From: Chthoniobacterales bacterium
Lineage (GTDB): Bacteria > Verrucomicrobiota > Verrucomicrobiia > Chthoniobacterales > JACTMZ01
Direction: 5' to 3'
Length of the DNA: 15,874 nt
Assembly: GCA_017853515.1 (NCBI GenBank)
Contig: JAFMJK010000025.1
Coordinates: 1 to 15,874, forward strand
Below, piece by piece: positions 1 through 6,084 of the stretch. The notes under the pieces were generated by a model. That model saw only the letters and a program-made list of their open reading frames with translations, was not told the origin of the DNA and made no database searches. Both the position numbers and the translations under genes were made by a program. The stretch's first letter is position 1. Every line of letters starts with the position of its first letter.

Positions 1-36
1 TGAGTAAAGCGTCCAAACGCGCCAAGCGCTGAAGAA

Positions 37-79
37 TGGTTGCGGGGGCGGGATTGGAACCCGCGCTCTTCAGGTTATG
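37..79 (-). repeat. Partial tRNA-fMet copy, candidate att site
   Basis: Read on the minus strand this is the 3' half of an initiator tRNA: the end of the anticodon loop, the 3' anticodon stem, the variable loop, the T arm, the 3' acceptor strand and CCA. It matches 1539-1581 at 40 of 43 positions. Homology stops one base past the anticodon, so no 5' half exists and no functional tRNA can form. The three differences suggest either an old duplication or an element that brought its own slightly different core. Confidence 0.8.
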
Positions 80-209
80 GGTGTTTCTCTCTCGTTGCTT
101 TTCCGCCACTTATGTTCTGTCTCGTGGTGATTTGTGCCGGTTTATTCCGCTCATCGACTAGCGACCATTTTGCATGACCGGCACGAAATGGAACAACCCG
201 GCACGCGAG

Positions 210-227
210 TTGTCACCATTTGTCACC
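210..227. repeat. Paired TTGTCACC motif, left end of element
   Basis: TTGTCACC occurs twice (210-217 and 220-227), ten bases apart, about one helical turn. The same doublet recurs in the same orientation at 1459-1477 near the other end of the element. Spaced short repeats inside the ends of a tRNA-integrated element resemble arm-type integrase or excisionase binding sites; that role is inferred. Confidence 0.5.
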
Positions 228-259
228 GCGGATGCCGCCCACAGCGGCTGCATTTCCTC

Positions 260-664
260 TCAAAGCTCCGGTGGAACCGCGATTTCGATACGCGCACGAA
301 GACCCCGAAAATCATCAAGGTTTAACGTGTAGATTTTGTCTGCCCCTGCTTTTCGAGCAGCCACCACATGCAGGAAGTCATGGATATGACCACCCCGGAC
401 GCCGTGTCGACGGGCTTTGTCCAAGGCAGCAAGCGTCTCCTGCAAGCTCAGCTCGACGCACTCCAAGTCATCCGCGATCTCGCGGCAAATTTTCGCGGCG
501 TCCTCGGCTTGGCTCCGGAAACCAAGCCTGCCTCCCGTGAGTGTTGAGAAAACCTCCGCAAAGCTGTGCGTCCGCGTGAAGCCACCTTCCTTCGCCAAAG
601 AGAGACGGATCCCCTCATCGAGCGAAGCTTCCACCAAGGCCGATGCGTCCCAATAAGCACTCAT
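260..664 (-). CDS. PIN-domain ribonuclease toxin (VapC family)
   Basis: This 134-residue protein has the layout of a PIN-domain endoribonuclease. The N-terminal strand carries Asp6 (YWDASALVEA), followed by Glu37 (SFAEVFSTL), then Asp96 (IHDFLHVVAARKAGAD) and Asp117/Asp118 (TLNLDDF). These are the four acidic positions that hold the metal ions in VapC toxins, and the length is typical of the family. The ATG start overlaps the stop of the upstream antitoxin as ATGA at 661-664, the usual toxin-antitoxin coupling. VapC toxins cleave tRNA or rRNA when released from the antitoxin; the target here cannot be told from sequence. The pair lies inside the putative element at tRNA-fMet, where it may act as a stabilisation module. 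Confidence 0.88.
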   Translation of the reverse strand: MSAYWDASALVEASLDEGIRLSLAKEGGFTRTHSFAEVFSTLTGGRLGFRSQAEDAAKICREIADDLECVELSLQETLAALDKARRHGVRGGHIHDFLHVVAARKAGADKIYTLNLDDFRGLRARIEIAVPPEL

Positions 665-903
665 CGTGCGTCACGCTCGGCACGCAAAGCCTCGGCAATA
701 GCAACGCGCGATACGGCAGGAGCCTTTAGAATGGTGTAGCCCTTCTTTCGCAGAGACTTCACCACCGGAACTTCGGCAGGCTTGAGCAGTCTGAACGTGA
801 TGCGATTGCTGTCTTGGTATTCGCGGACAACACTGTCCCCCGGCTGGAAAGGAGAAGGAAAAATGCCGCGGCGGCGCCCATCGAGTTTGGTGACGGTTTC
901 CAT
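661..903 (-). CDS. Antitoxin partner of the PIN toxin (AbrB-like)
   Basis: This 80-residue protein is encoded directly upstream of the PIN toxin and overlaps it by four bases. The N-terminal part (METVTKLDGRRRGIFPSPF, then a QPGDSVVREY segment and a short strand) resembles the swapped-hairpin AbrB/MazE DNA-binding fold. The basic C-terminal tail (about 48-80, rich in Lys, Arg and Ala) would be the toxin-binding part. I chose the ATG at 903 because it gives the AbrB-like N terminus; no good Shine-Dalgarno precedes it. A perfect 13-bp dyad (906-918) sits just before the start and may be the autoregulatory operator. Family assignment rests on operon position and fold resemblance, not on a diagnostic motif. 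Confidence 0.75.
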   Translation of the reverse strand: METVTKLDGRRRGIFPSPFQPGDSVVREYQDSNRITFRLLKPAEVPVVKSLRKKGYTILKAPAVSRVAIAEALRAERDAR

Positions 904-905
904 GG

Positions 906-918
906 TGGGAATTTCCCA
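906..918. promoter_or_regulatory. Palindrome before antitoxin start, candidate operator
   Basis: TGGGAA-T-TTCCCA is a perfect inverted repeat ending three bases upstream of the antitoxin ATG on the minus strand. Toxin-antitoxin operons are normally repressed by the antitoxin or the complex binding a palindrome at the promoter or translation start. This position would cover the ribosome-binding region and fits that pattern. Confidence 0.5.
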
Positions 919-968
919 TTTATTTGCGGTTAATCAAGCGAATTCCACGAACGGCAACGCGCAGAGTT

Positions 969-1007
969 GCCTGCAGCGAGTGGGCGTTTTGACACCCAGC
1001 GGCAGGC
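969..1007 (+). other. Interrupted dyad before the excisionase-like gene
   Basis: GCCTGC (969-974) pairs with GCAGGC (1002-1007), and TGGG (981-984) pairs with CCCA (995-998) inside it. The outer arm ends exactly at the ATG of the HTH gene at 1008. It could be an operator between the two divergent genes or an mRNA hairpin over the start. It may also be chance, as the inner loops are unequal. Confidence 0.3.
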
Positions 1008-1214
1008 ATGGACACGCCACTGCCTGAAGCGGAACAAACTGCCGCCACAACGACCGAACGCCTTTGGACCGCCTATGACTTGACCCGCTACATCGGTTGC
1101 AGCGTGCGGGAAATCCGCAACTTGCGCTACGCAGGTTTGCCCACGATCAAGTTCCGTCACCTGATCCGCTTCGAGCCAGAAACGGTGAAGGCGTGGCTAC
1201 GCGCGCAGCAGTAG
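1008..1214 (+). CDS. Excisionase/AlpA-like helix-turn-helix protein
   Basis: This 68-residue protein has the winged-HTH pattern of the excisionase/HTH_17 group: LWTAYDLTRYIGCSVREIRNLRYAGLP (split about residues 24-50) is the helix-turn-helix, and the tail (FRHLIRFEPETVKAWLR) matches the family's 'RF...V..WL' ending. Such proteins act as recombination directionality factors or small regulators in integrated elements. It diverges from the toxin-antitoxin operon and lies between the two tRNA copies, which fits a mobile-element role. The reading frame continues after its TAG stop into a second HTH-like segment (1215-1346). No clear Shine-Dalgarno is visible. DNA binding is well supported; excisionase activity is inferred. 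Confidence 0.72.
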   Translation: MDTPLPEAEQTAATTTERLWTAYDLTRYIGCSVREIRNLRYAGLPTIKFRHLIRFEPETVKAWLRAQQ

Positions 1215-1346
1215 TCTCAGGAAGATGCAGCCAAGCATTGGGGTGTTTCCTTGCGCACGCTGCAGAACTGGGAGATCGCCCGGAATATGCCGAGGGGATT
1301 TGGGCTACGGGCGTTGGTGACCACACTTGAGAAGGGCAGGAAATAG
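1215..1346 (+). pseudogene. HTH regulator remnant without a start codon
   Basis: After the TAG at 1212-1214 the same frame stays open for 43 codons. It encodes SQEDAAKHWGVSLRTLQNWE, then ARNMPRGFGLRALVTTLEKG and a basic end, stopping at TAG 1344-1346. That is a recognisable XRE-type helix-turn-helix ('A...WGVS.RTLQNWE..R..PRGF.LRAL'). There is no ATG or GTG in frame before the motif, so it cannot be translated alone. It is most likely the 3' part of a broken regulator gene; readthrough of the UAG into a two-HTH protein is a less likely alternative. Confidence 0.6.
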
Positions 1347-1458
1347 ACCGCGCAACCTGAAGGACGGAAGAAGCGCCAAGTGTGCATTCAGCAGAGCGAA
1401 ATGGTGAATTACGCGAACAATGCCTGCAACGTGTTCAGCGCTCAAAACTTGCGCGCGT

Positions 1459-1477
1459 TTGTCACCATTTTGTCACC
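1459..1477. repeat. Paired TTGTCACC motif, right end of element
   Basis: TTGTCACC occurs at 1459-1466 and 1470-1477, in the same orientation as the doublet at 210-227 but with one extra T in the spacer. It lies 62 bases inside the tRNA end of the putative element. See the left-end entry for the inferred role. Confidence 0.5.
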
Positions 1478-1483
1478 ACCATG

Positions 1484-1507
1484 AAAAAGGCCCGAAAAAT
1501 GCGGGCC
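1484..1507 (-). terminator. Intrinsic terminator of tRNA-fMet
   Basis: On the minus strand GGCCCG (1502-1507) pairs with CGGGCC (1489-1494) around a 7-nt loop and is followed at once by five T (1484-1488). This is a classical rho-independent terminator 32 bases beyond the tRNA CCA end. If the element model is right, it was brought in by the integrated DNA and replaced the tRNA's original downstream sequence. Confidence 0.85.
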
Positions 1508-1538
1508 GCAAAATACTCTTACGGTGTTGGTGGAGAGT

Positions 1539-1615
<77 letters not shown>

Positions 1616-1626
1616 ATTGAAGGGGC

Positions 1627-1654
1627 ATATTAGTGCACCGAGGCACGGTGTCAA
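1627..1654 (-). promoter_or_regulatory. tRNA-fMet promoter overlapping the hpt stop
   Basis: On the minus strand a perfect TTGACA (-35; 1649-1654) is followed after 16 bases by TAATAT (-10; 1627-1632). A GC-rich GCCCC stretch comes next, then a start near 1619-1620, only about 5 bases before the tRNA. The TGA inside TTGACA is the stop codon of hpt. A GC-rich discriminator between -10 and +1 is typical of stable-RNA promoters under stringent control. The boxes are observed; regulation is inferred. Confidence 0.75.
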
Positions 1655-2229
1655 GCGAACTTGGGGGCGTATTTGACGATGGCTTCCTCGCTGACCACGC
1701 CGATATACGGGAGATTCCGGAAGCGCTCCATGTAATCCAGACCGTAGCCGACGACGAATTCGTTGGCGATGTCGAAGCCGACGTAGTCCGCCTCGAGTTC
1801 GCGCTGCCGCGGGACGTCTTTGCGCAGCAGGACGCAGATTTTGATGCTCAACGGACTCGTCTCGTTCTGCAGTTTGTCGCGGATGGCGTGCAGCGTGTGG
1901 CCGCTGTCGAGAATGTCGTCGAGGATGAGCACGTGGCGCCCGTGCACATCGGGCAAATGGAGTTGGTTGAACTTGACCACGCCCGTCGTCGAGGCGCCGT
2001 GATAGCTGGAGACACTGAGGCAATCCAAGCGCAGCGGCATCTCGAGGCGACGCAGGAGGTCGGCGCCGAACATGAGGCTGCCGTTGAGCACGGCGAGGAC
2101 GGTGAGATCCTTGCCCGCGTAGTCCGACGAAATCTGGGATGCCATTTCGTCGAGCCGGCTCATGATGGTCGACTCGCGGAAAAGCACCGCGCGGATTTCG
2201 TCCCGCATTTCTCCGGCGGCGGTAGGCAT
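1651..2229 (-). CDS. hpt: Hypoxanthine phosphoribosyltransferase
   Basis: This cytoplasmic purine-salvage enzyme joins hypoxanthine (and often guanine) to PRPP to give IMP or GMP. The 192 residues cover the whole type I phosphoribosyltransferase fold. The PRPP-binding loop VLILDDILDSGHT is at 100-112, the flexible-loop SSYHG at 74-78, and the base-binding end GFDIANEFVVGYGLDY at 151-166, all as in bacterial Hpt. The start at 2229 lies nine bases after the aldolase stop, so the two are co-transcribed; Met8 is a possible alternative start and neither has a Shine-Dalgarno. Its stop codon TGA forms part of the -35 box of the tRNA-fMet promoter. Confidence 0.95.
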   Translation of the reverse strand: MPTAAGEMRDEIRAVLFRESTIMSRLDEMASQISSDYAGKDLTVLAVLNGSLMFGADLLRRLEMPLRLDCLSVSSYHGASTTGVVKFNQLHLPDVHGRHVLILDDILDSGHTLHAIRDKLQNETSPLSIKICVLLRKDVPRQRELEADYVGFDIANEFVVGYGLDYMERFRNLPYIGVVSEEAIVKYAPKFA

Positions 2230-2238
2230 GGGACGCGC

Positions 2239-3192
2239 TTAGATCCCGAGTTCTTTGCGGACGTTGGGGAGTTCGCCGGCGGACCCGAGCATCTTGTTCT
2301 TGTGCGCGATGAACTTGGCGTATTCCTCGACGAAAATTTTGCCCGGAGGGCGGAAGTCGAATTCGCCGGGTTTGTCGCGGAAGAATTCGCGGTGCACGCG
2401 GGTCCAGATGAGGCGGCCGTCGGTGTCGATGTTCACCTTGGTCACGCCGAGCTTGGCCGCGGGGAGGTATTCGTTCTCGTCGACGCCGCGGGCGCTCTCG
2501 TCGAGTTTGCCGCCGGCCGCGTTGATGCGTTTGACCTCGTCCTGCGGGACGCTCGAGCTGCCGTGCATGACGAGCGGATAACCGGGCAGAAGTTGCTGGA
2601 TTTCCTTGAGCACGTCGAAGTGCAGGCTTTGCTGGCCCTTGAATTTGTAAGCGCCGTGGCTCGTGCCGATGGCGCAGGCCAACGAGTCGCAACCGGTGCG
2701 GACGACGAATTCTTTGGCTTCAGCCGGGTTGGTCAGGCAGGCGTGGCCTTCATCGACGTGGATGTCTTCCTCCACGCCGCCGAGCATGCCGAGTTCCGCC
2801 TCGACGCTGAGGCCTTTGGCGTGGGCCTTGTCGACCACGCGCTTGGTGATGGCCACGTTTTCGTCGAAAGGCGCGTGGCTGGCATCGATCATGACCGAGC
2901 TGTAGAAGCCCGAATCGATGCAATCATAGCAGGTTTCCTCGTCGCCGTGATCGAGGTGCACGGCGAAAACGGCATCGGGGAACATTCCGTCGGCCGTGCG
3001 GATGAGCGCTTCGAGCATGCGCTTGTCGGCGTATTTGCGGGCACCTTTGGAAAGCTGGATGATGAACGGCGCCTGGCTGTCGATGCAGCCTTGGAACAGA
3101 CCGAGGGTCTGCTCCATGTTGTTGATGTTGTAGGCTCCGACGGCGTATTTGCCGTAGGCGATTTTGAAGAGTTGTGCGGTCGTGACGATCAT
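2239..3192 (-). CDS. fba: Class II fructose-bisphosphate aldolase
   Basis: This zinc-dependent aldolase reversibly cleaves fructose-1,6-bisphosphate into dihydroxyacetone phosphate and glyceraldehyde-3-phosphate in glycolysis and gluconeogenesis. The 317-residue protein has the class II signature: HLDHGDE at 79-85 (catalytic Asp81, zinc ligand His82), Glu133 in AELGMLGG, His179 in GTSHGAYKF, His210 in VMHGSSS, and the phosphate-binding NIDTDGRL at 254-261. I chose the ATG at 3192, giving MIVTTAQLFKIAYGKYAVGA, because it matches the family N terminus; the open frame upstream is basic, low-complexity and unlike aldolase. No Shine-Dalgarno is visible. hpt follows after nine bases. Related ketose-bisphosphate aldolases (tagatose) cannot be fully excluded, but the motifs fit FBP aldolase well. 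Confidence 0.93.
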   Translation of the reverse strand: MIVTTAQLFKIAYGKYAVGAYNINNMEQTLGLFQGCIDSQAPFIIQLSKGARKYADKRMLEALIRTADGMFPDAVFAVHLDHGDEETCYDCIDSGFYSSVMIDASHAPFDENVAITKRVVDKAHAKGLSVEAELGMLGGVEEDIHVDEGHACLTNPAEAKEFVVRTGCDSLACAIGTSHGAYKFKGQQSLHFDVLKEIQQLLPGYPLVMHGSSSVPQDEVKRINAAGGKLDESARGVDENEYLPAAKLGVTKVNIDTDGRLIWTRVHREFFRDKPGEFDFRPPGKIFVEEYAKFIAHKNKMLGSAGELPNVRKELGI

Positions 3193-3259
3193 GACGAACA
3201 GCCATGAAAACCGCGGATGCCGGAAGCGGCAAGACCAAAGGTCTAGCGGAGCAAAAATG

Positions 3260-3736
3260 CTACGGGGAGCCGGCTCCTCCGACCAAACGGCAGTGGCGGA
3301 TGACGATGTCGCCGGCGTCGAATTCGAGGTAGGAACCGGTGACCGTGATCTGCTGGCCGGCCTGGACGAACGGGCGGGAGCCGGTGACGTTGCCCGTGGG
3401 GTCGACCGTCTTGATAAGGGCCTCGCTGCCGTCATCGGGCACGTAGAGTTGCGTGTTCGGCTCGAGGTCCTCGTTCTCGAAGAGGCATTTCACGTCGGGA
3501 CCCGGACCATCCTGCGTGGACAGCGTCACGGCGACCGAAGGATTGTCCAAAGTATCATCCCCTCCCGCGATGGCGGAGACCGGACCCGTCACGGTGATCA
3601 TCTTGCCTTGGTATTTGGCCGCGGCTGCGGCTTGATCCTGCGAGAATTCGGTGGCGAGCGTTTTCCAGTCGACCGGTGCGGCGTCCTGCGCAAAGGCCGC
3701 CGCGGCAAACAGACAAAAGAGGAGGAGGAGTTTCAT
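3260..3736 (-). CDS. Exported OB-fold protein (tRNA_anti-like)
   Basis: The 158-residue product begins with a clear signal peptide (MKLLLLFCLFAAAAFA, cleavage probably before QDAAP). The mature part resembles the small 'tRNA_anti-like' OB-fold family: W24 and a KYQGKMITVTGPVSAI stretch (41-56), a central SVAVTLSTQDG strand, VKCLFE, and a second GQQITVTGSYLEF strand near the end. Despite the family name, such exported OB-fold proteins have no proven link to tRNA and are usually uncharacterised. The ATG at 3736 is chosen because it starts the signal peptide; an upstream in-frame ATG would put charged and polar residues before it. It sits 44 bases after another exported-protein gene and 67 bases before the aldolase. 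Confidence 0.7.
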   Translation of the reverse strand: MKLLLLFCLFAAAAFAQDAAPVDWKTLATEFSQDQAAAAAKYQGKMITVTGPVSAIAGGDDTLDNPSVAVTLSTQDGPGPDVKCLFENEDLEPNTQLYVPDDGSEALIKTVDPTGNVTGSRPFVQAGQQITVTGSYLEFDAGDIVIRHCRLVGGAGSP

Positions 3737-3780
3737 AGAAAAGTGACAATGCCAGAGGATCGGCGGGTGACAAGTGCGGT

Positions 3781-4335
3781 TCATTCGGCGGCGGGGGCGA
3801 CCTCGGGGACAGGTTCGGAAACCGGCTCGGCGGCAGCCGGCGCGGCCTCGACCACCGGGGCCGATTCCGCCGGCACGGGCTCTTCGACCACCTCGGTAAC
3901 AGCAGCGGCGGCGGGTAGGTCCTCGCTCACGGTTGCCGCCGAGGCTGGATCGGCCTCGGCGGGAACTTCGGTTACAGCCTCGCCCGACGCTTCAACCATG
4001 GCGCTCTCGGCCGAAGTGGCATCGGCCGGGGCCGGTGCCACGGACGCCATGGCATCCGCTTCCGCCTTGCGGCGCGCTTCGGCTTGACGTTCTTGTTCGC
4101 GCTGGGCGGCGCCGTGCGCCTCCTGCAGGGCTTCGCGATGGTCACGAGCACGCTGCTGGCGCATCACGCCGGATGCACCGGGCAGAATAAGGGTCTCGGA
4201 CTCGACTTTTCGCCCCAAACCGAGAAAGCCGGGAAAAACAACGTCGCTTTCTTTCATGACAACAGGCTGCTGCGCCGGCGCGGAGCAGGCCAGGACCGCG
4301 GAAAGGAACGCCGAGGAAATCAGGGGAAACTTCAT
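3781..4335 (-). CDS. Exported Ala/Glu/Pro-rich protein, function unknown
   Basis: I do not recognise a family. The 184-residue product starts with a signal peptide (MKFPLISSAFLSAVLACSAPA). It could be cut by signal peptidase I after Ala21 (APA-QQ) or, less convincingly, be a lipoprotein at Cys17. Residues 27-58 form a short ordered-looking part (ESDVVFPGFLGLGRKVESET). Residues 59-95 are a charged probable coiled coil (RQQRARDHREALQEAHGAAQ and following). From about 96 to the end it is an acidic low-complexity tail of Ala, Glu, Pro, Val and Ser. Such tails are common in envelope-spanning or flexible linker proteins. It is the first gene of the minus-strand group, divergent from the ompH-like gene across 121 bases. 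Confidence 0.62.
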   Translation of the reverse strand: MKFPLISSAFLSAVLACSAPAQQPVVMKESDVVFPGFLGLGRKVESETLILPGASGVMRQQRARDHREALQEAHGAAQREQERQAEARRKAEADAMASVAPAPADATSAESAMVEASGEAVTEVPAEADPASAATVSEDLPAAAAVTEVVEEPVPAESAPVVEAAPAAAEPVSEPVPEVAPAAE

Positions 4336-4456
4336 ACCCCGAAAGATGCTACGACCCCGGCCCGCGGACAAGCGGGATTCGCCGATCCGGCCGACGCGCT
4401 CCGCAGGAACGGAGATGCGGCTTCAACTTTGCGGAAATTTGTGCGAGGCAGACCGC

Positions 4457-4987
4457 ATGCATCCGAACTGCGGCGTCGCTCTTGCCCTGGCCCTCATGGC
4501 CGCGTCCGCTCGTGCGGAAGAGACTGCGCCCCCTCGCATCGCCACGGTTGACCTGACAACCGTCTTCGAAGCCCATCCGCGCACGGCGGAGGCCACCGCG
4601 GCGCTGAGCGCGGCGCGCAAGGCAGCGAGGCAGAGCTTCCGCGACAAGTCGGAAGAGCTGAAGAACACCTTGCAAAGACACCAGGAACTTCTGCGCGATG
4701 GACGCAAGGCGGAAGCCGCAGCGGAATTGGAAAAAGCGAACACGCTGGAACGGGCCATCGCCGAACTCGGCACAACCAACCAGCGCGCCCTCGAAGAGCA
4801 GTTCAGGACCGCAAAGAAAGAGATTCTCGACGACATCGCGCGCGTGGTGCGCGAGTTCAACGCGGAGAAGCGTTACGCCGTGGTCCTCGACAAATCGGCC
4901 GCCTCCGACAACGGCCTGCCGCAGGTCCTCGATGCACCGGGGGCGCACGATATCACGGCGGAGATCATCGCCCGCCTGAAACCATGA
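4457..4987 (+). CDS. OmpH/Skp-family periplasmic chaperone
   Basis: The 176-residue product has a signal peptide (MHPNCGVALALALMAASARA, then EETAPP). A short strand (RIATVDLTTVFEAHPRT) follows, then a long charged helix pair (about 45-140) and a C-terminal strand (YAVVLDKSA), the exact layout of Skp/OmpH. Skp trimers hold unfolded outer-membrane proteins in the periplasm between the Sec translocon and the BAM complex. The ATG at 4457 is preceded by GCGAGG (4443-4448) at good spacing and starts the signal peptide. The open frame reaches farther upstream without a signal-like sequence. It overlaps the next gene as ATGA (4984-4987). Being coupled to cell-wall genes rather than to bamA or lpxD is unusual, so it may be a paralogue with a special client. 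Confidence 0.82.
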   Translation: MHPNCGVALALALMAASARAEETAPPRIATVDLTTVFEAHPRTAEATAALSAARKAARQSFRDKSEELKNTLQRHQELLRDGRKAEAAAELEKANTLERAIAELGTTNQRALEEQFRTAKKEILDDIARVVREFNAEKRYAVVLDKSAASDNGLPQVLDAPGAHDITAEIIARLKP

Positions 4988-6084
4988 GCCGCGTTGTCCT
5001 TCCGGTCGACCGGTTGGCGGAACTTTGGCCGGATCGCCTGCGCGGACGCCGCACCGGCGCGCTTCTCCATGCCGCCTCGGTCAACGCCTTGCTTGTGCCC
5101 ACGCTCTCCGTGCTCGAGCAGATGAATGCCGCCGGCGGTATCAGACTGGCCGCGCTCTTCGGCCCGCAGCATGGATTCGAAACAACGACGCAGGACAACA
5201 TGATCGAGTGGCGCGGTTACCGTCACCCGCGGCTCAACATCCCGGTGCACAGCCTCTACGGCGAGCACCGCGAACCGACGGACGAAATGCTCGAGGGCAT
5301 CGAGGTTCTTTTTGTCGATCTGGTCGACGTGGGCGCGCGTTATTACACGTTCATTTGGACCATGCTGCTGTGCCTGCAAGCGGCGGCACGGCGCGGCATC
5401 ACTGTCGTGGTGGCCGACCGGCCGAATCCGATCAACGGAGTGACTACGGAAGGACTCCCCCAGCGCGCGGACCATCTTTCCTTCGTCGGCCTGCATCCCC
5501 TCCCCGTGCGCCACGGCAAAACGATCGGCGAACTGGCGCGCCAATTCCGCGACGAGTTGGTGCCGGATGTCGATCTTGTTGTCCTGCCGCTGGAGGGGTG
5601 GAATCGTGCCCACTACCACGAAGAGACCGGCCTGCCCTGGGTCATGCCCTCGCCCAACATGCCCACACCCGAGACGGCCGTGGTGTATCCGGGCATGTGC
5701 CTTCTCGAAGGAACGAATATTTCGGAGGGCCGCGGGACGACGCGGCCGTTCGAACTGTTCGGCGCGCCTTGGATCGATGGCGAGCGCTTGTCCGCCGCGC
5801 TGAACGGCCTCGGTTTGCCCGGCGTCCACTTCCGCGAGGCAGCCTTCGAACCGGGCTTCCAGAAGCATGCGGGACAAATCTGCCGCGGCGCGCAATTGCA
5901 TGTGACCGACCGCGCCGCATTCCGTCCGGTGCTCACGGGTCTGGAAATCATCCGGACGATACGCGACATGCATCCGCGGGACTTCGCGTGGAAGCAGCCA
6001 CCCTACGAATACGAACACGAGAAGTTGCCGATCGAAATTCTGTGCGGCCGGCCGCTGGAGAAAATTTTCGATGAGACAGTTTGA
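4984..6084 (+). CDS. NamZ-family exo-N-acetylmuramidase (DUF1343)
   Basis: The family (Bacillus subtilis NamZ) releases N-acetylmuramic acid from the non-reducing end of peptidoglycan fragments. The 366 residues show its signatures: LFGPQHGFETTTQDN (59-72), VDVGARYYTF (115-123), VVADRPNPING (142-152), MPSPNMPTPETAVVYPG (221-237) and LEGTNISEGRGTTRPFELFG (241-260). Two oddities stand out. There is no signal peptide, the domain beginning within about 20 residues of the start. The protein also ends at IEILCGRPLEKIFDETV, about where the family normally continues for some 40 residues to a conserved YLLY end. Both ends are fixed by overlaps with neighbours (ATGA at 4984; the next gene starts at 6071). 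It may act on imported muropeptides in the cytoplasm. The family call is secure; activity is less so. Confidence 0.88.
   Translation: MSRVVLPVDRLAELWPDRLRGRRTGALLHAASVNALLVPTLSVLEQMNAAGGIRLAALFGPQHGFETTTQDNMIEWRGYRHPRLNIPVHSLYGEHREPTDEMLEGIEVLFVDLVDVGARYYTFIWTMLLCLQAAARRGITVVVADRPNPINGVTTEGLPQRADHLSFVGLHPLPVRHGKTIGELARQFRDELVPDVDLVVLPLEGWNRAHYHEETGLPWVMPSPNMPTPETAVVYPGMCLLEGTNISEGRGTTRPFELFGAPWIDGERLSAALNGLGLPGVHFREAAFEPGFQKHAGQICRGAQLHVTDRAAFRPVLTGLEIIRTIRDMHPRDFAWKQPPYEYEHEKLPIEILCGRPLEKIFDETV

Noticed and set aside
134..540. Two small plus-strand frames over the left end
   Set aside because: They overlap the PIN toxin on the other strand, lack a ribosome-binding site and show no domain.
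1633..1648. CACCG/CGGTG hairpin after hpt as a terminator
   Set aside because: It is a 5-bp stem without a T run, and it forms the spacer between the -35 and -10 boxes of the tRNA promoter.
1633..3207. Plus-strand open frame of 524 codons
   Set aside because: Antisense to hpt and the aldolase, whose protein motifs are unmistakable; the translation is Asp/Glu/Val/Ala-rich mirror sequence.
3232..3244. AGACC-AAA-GGTCT dyad between the OB-fold gene and fba
   Set aside because: The stem is short and no T run follows on the minus strand; too weak to call a terminator or operator.
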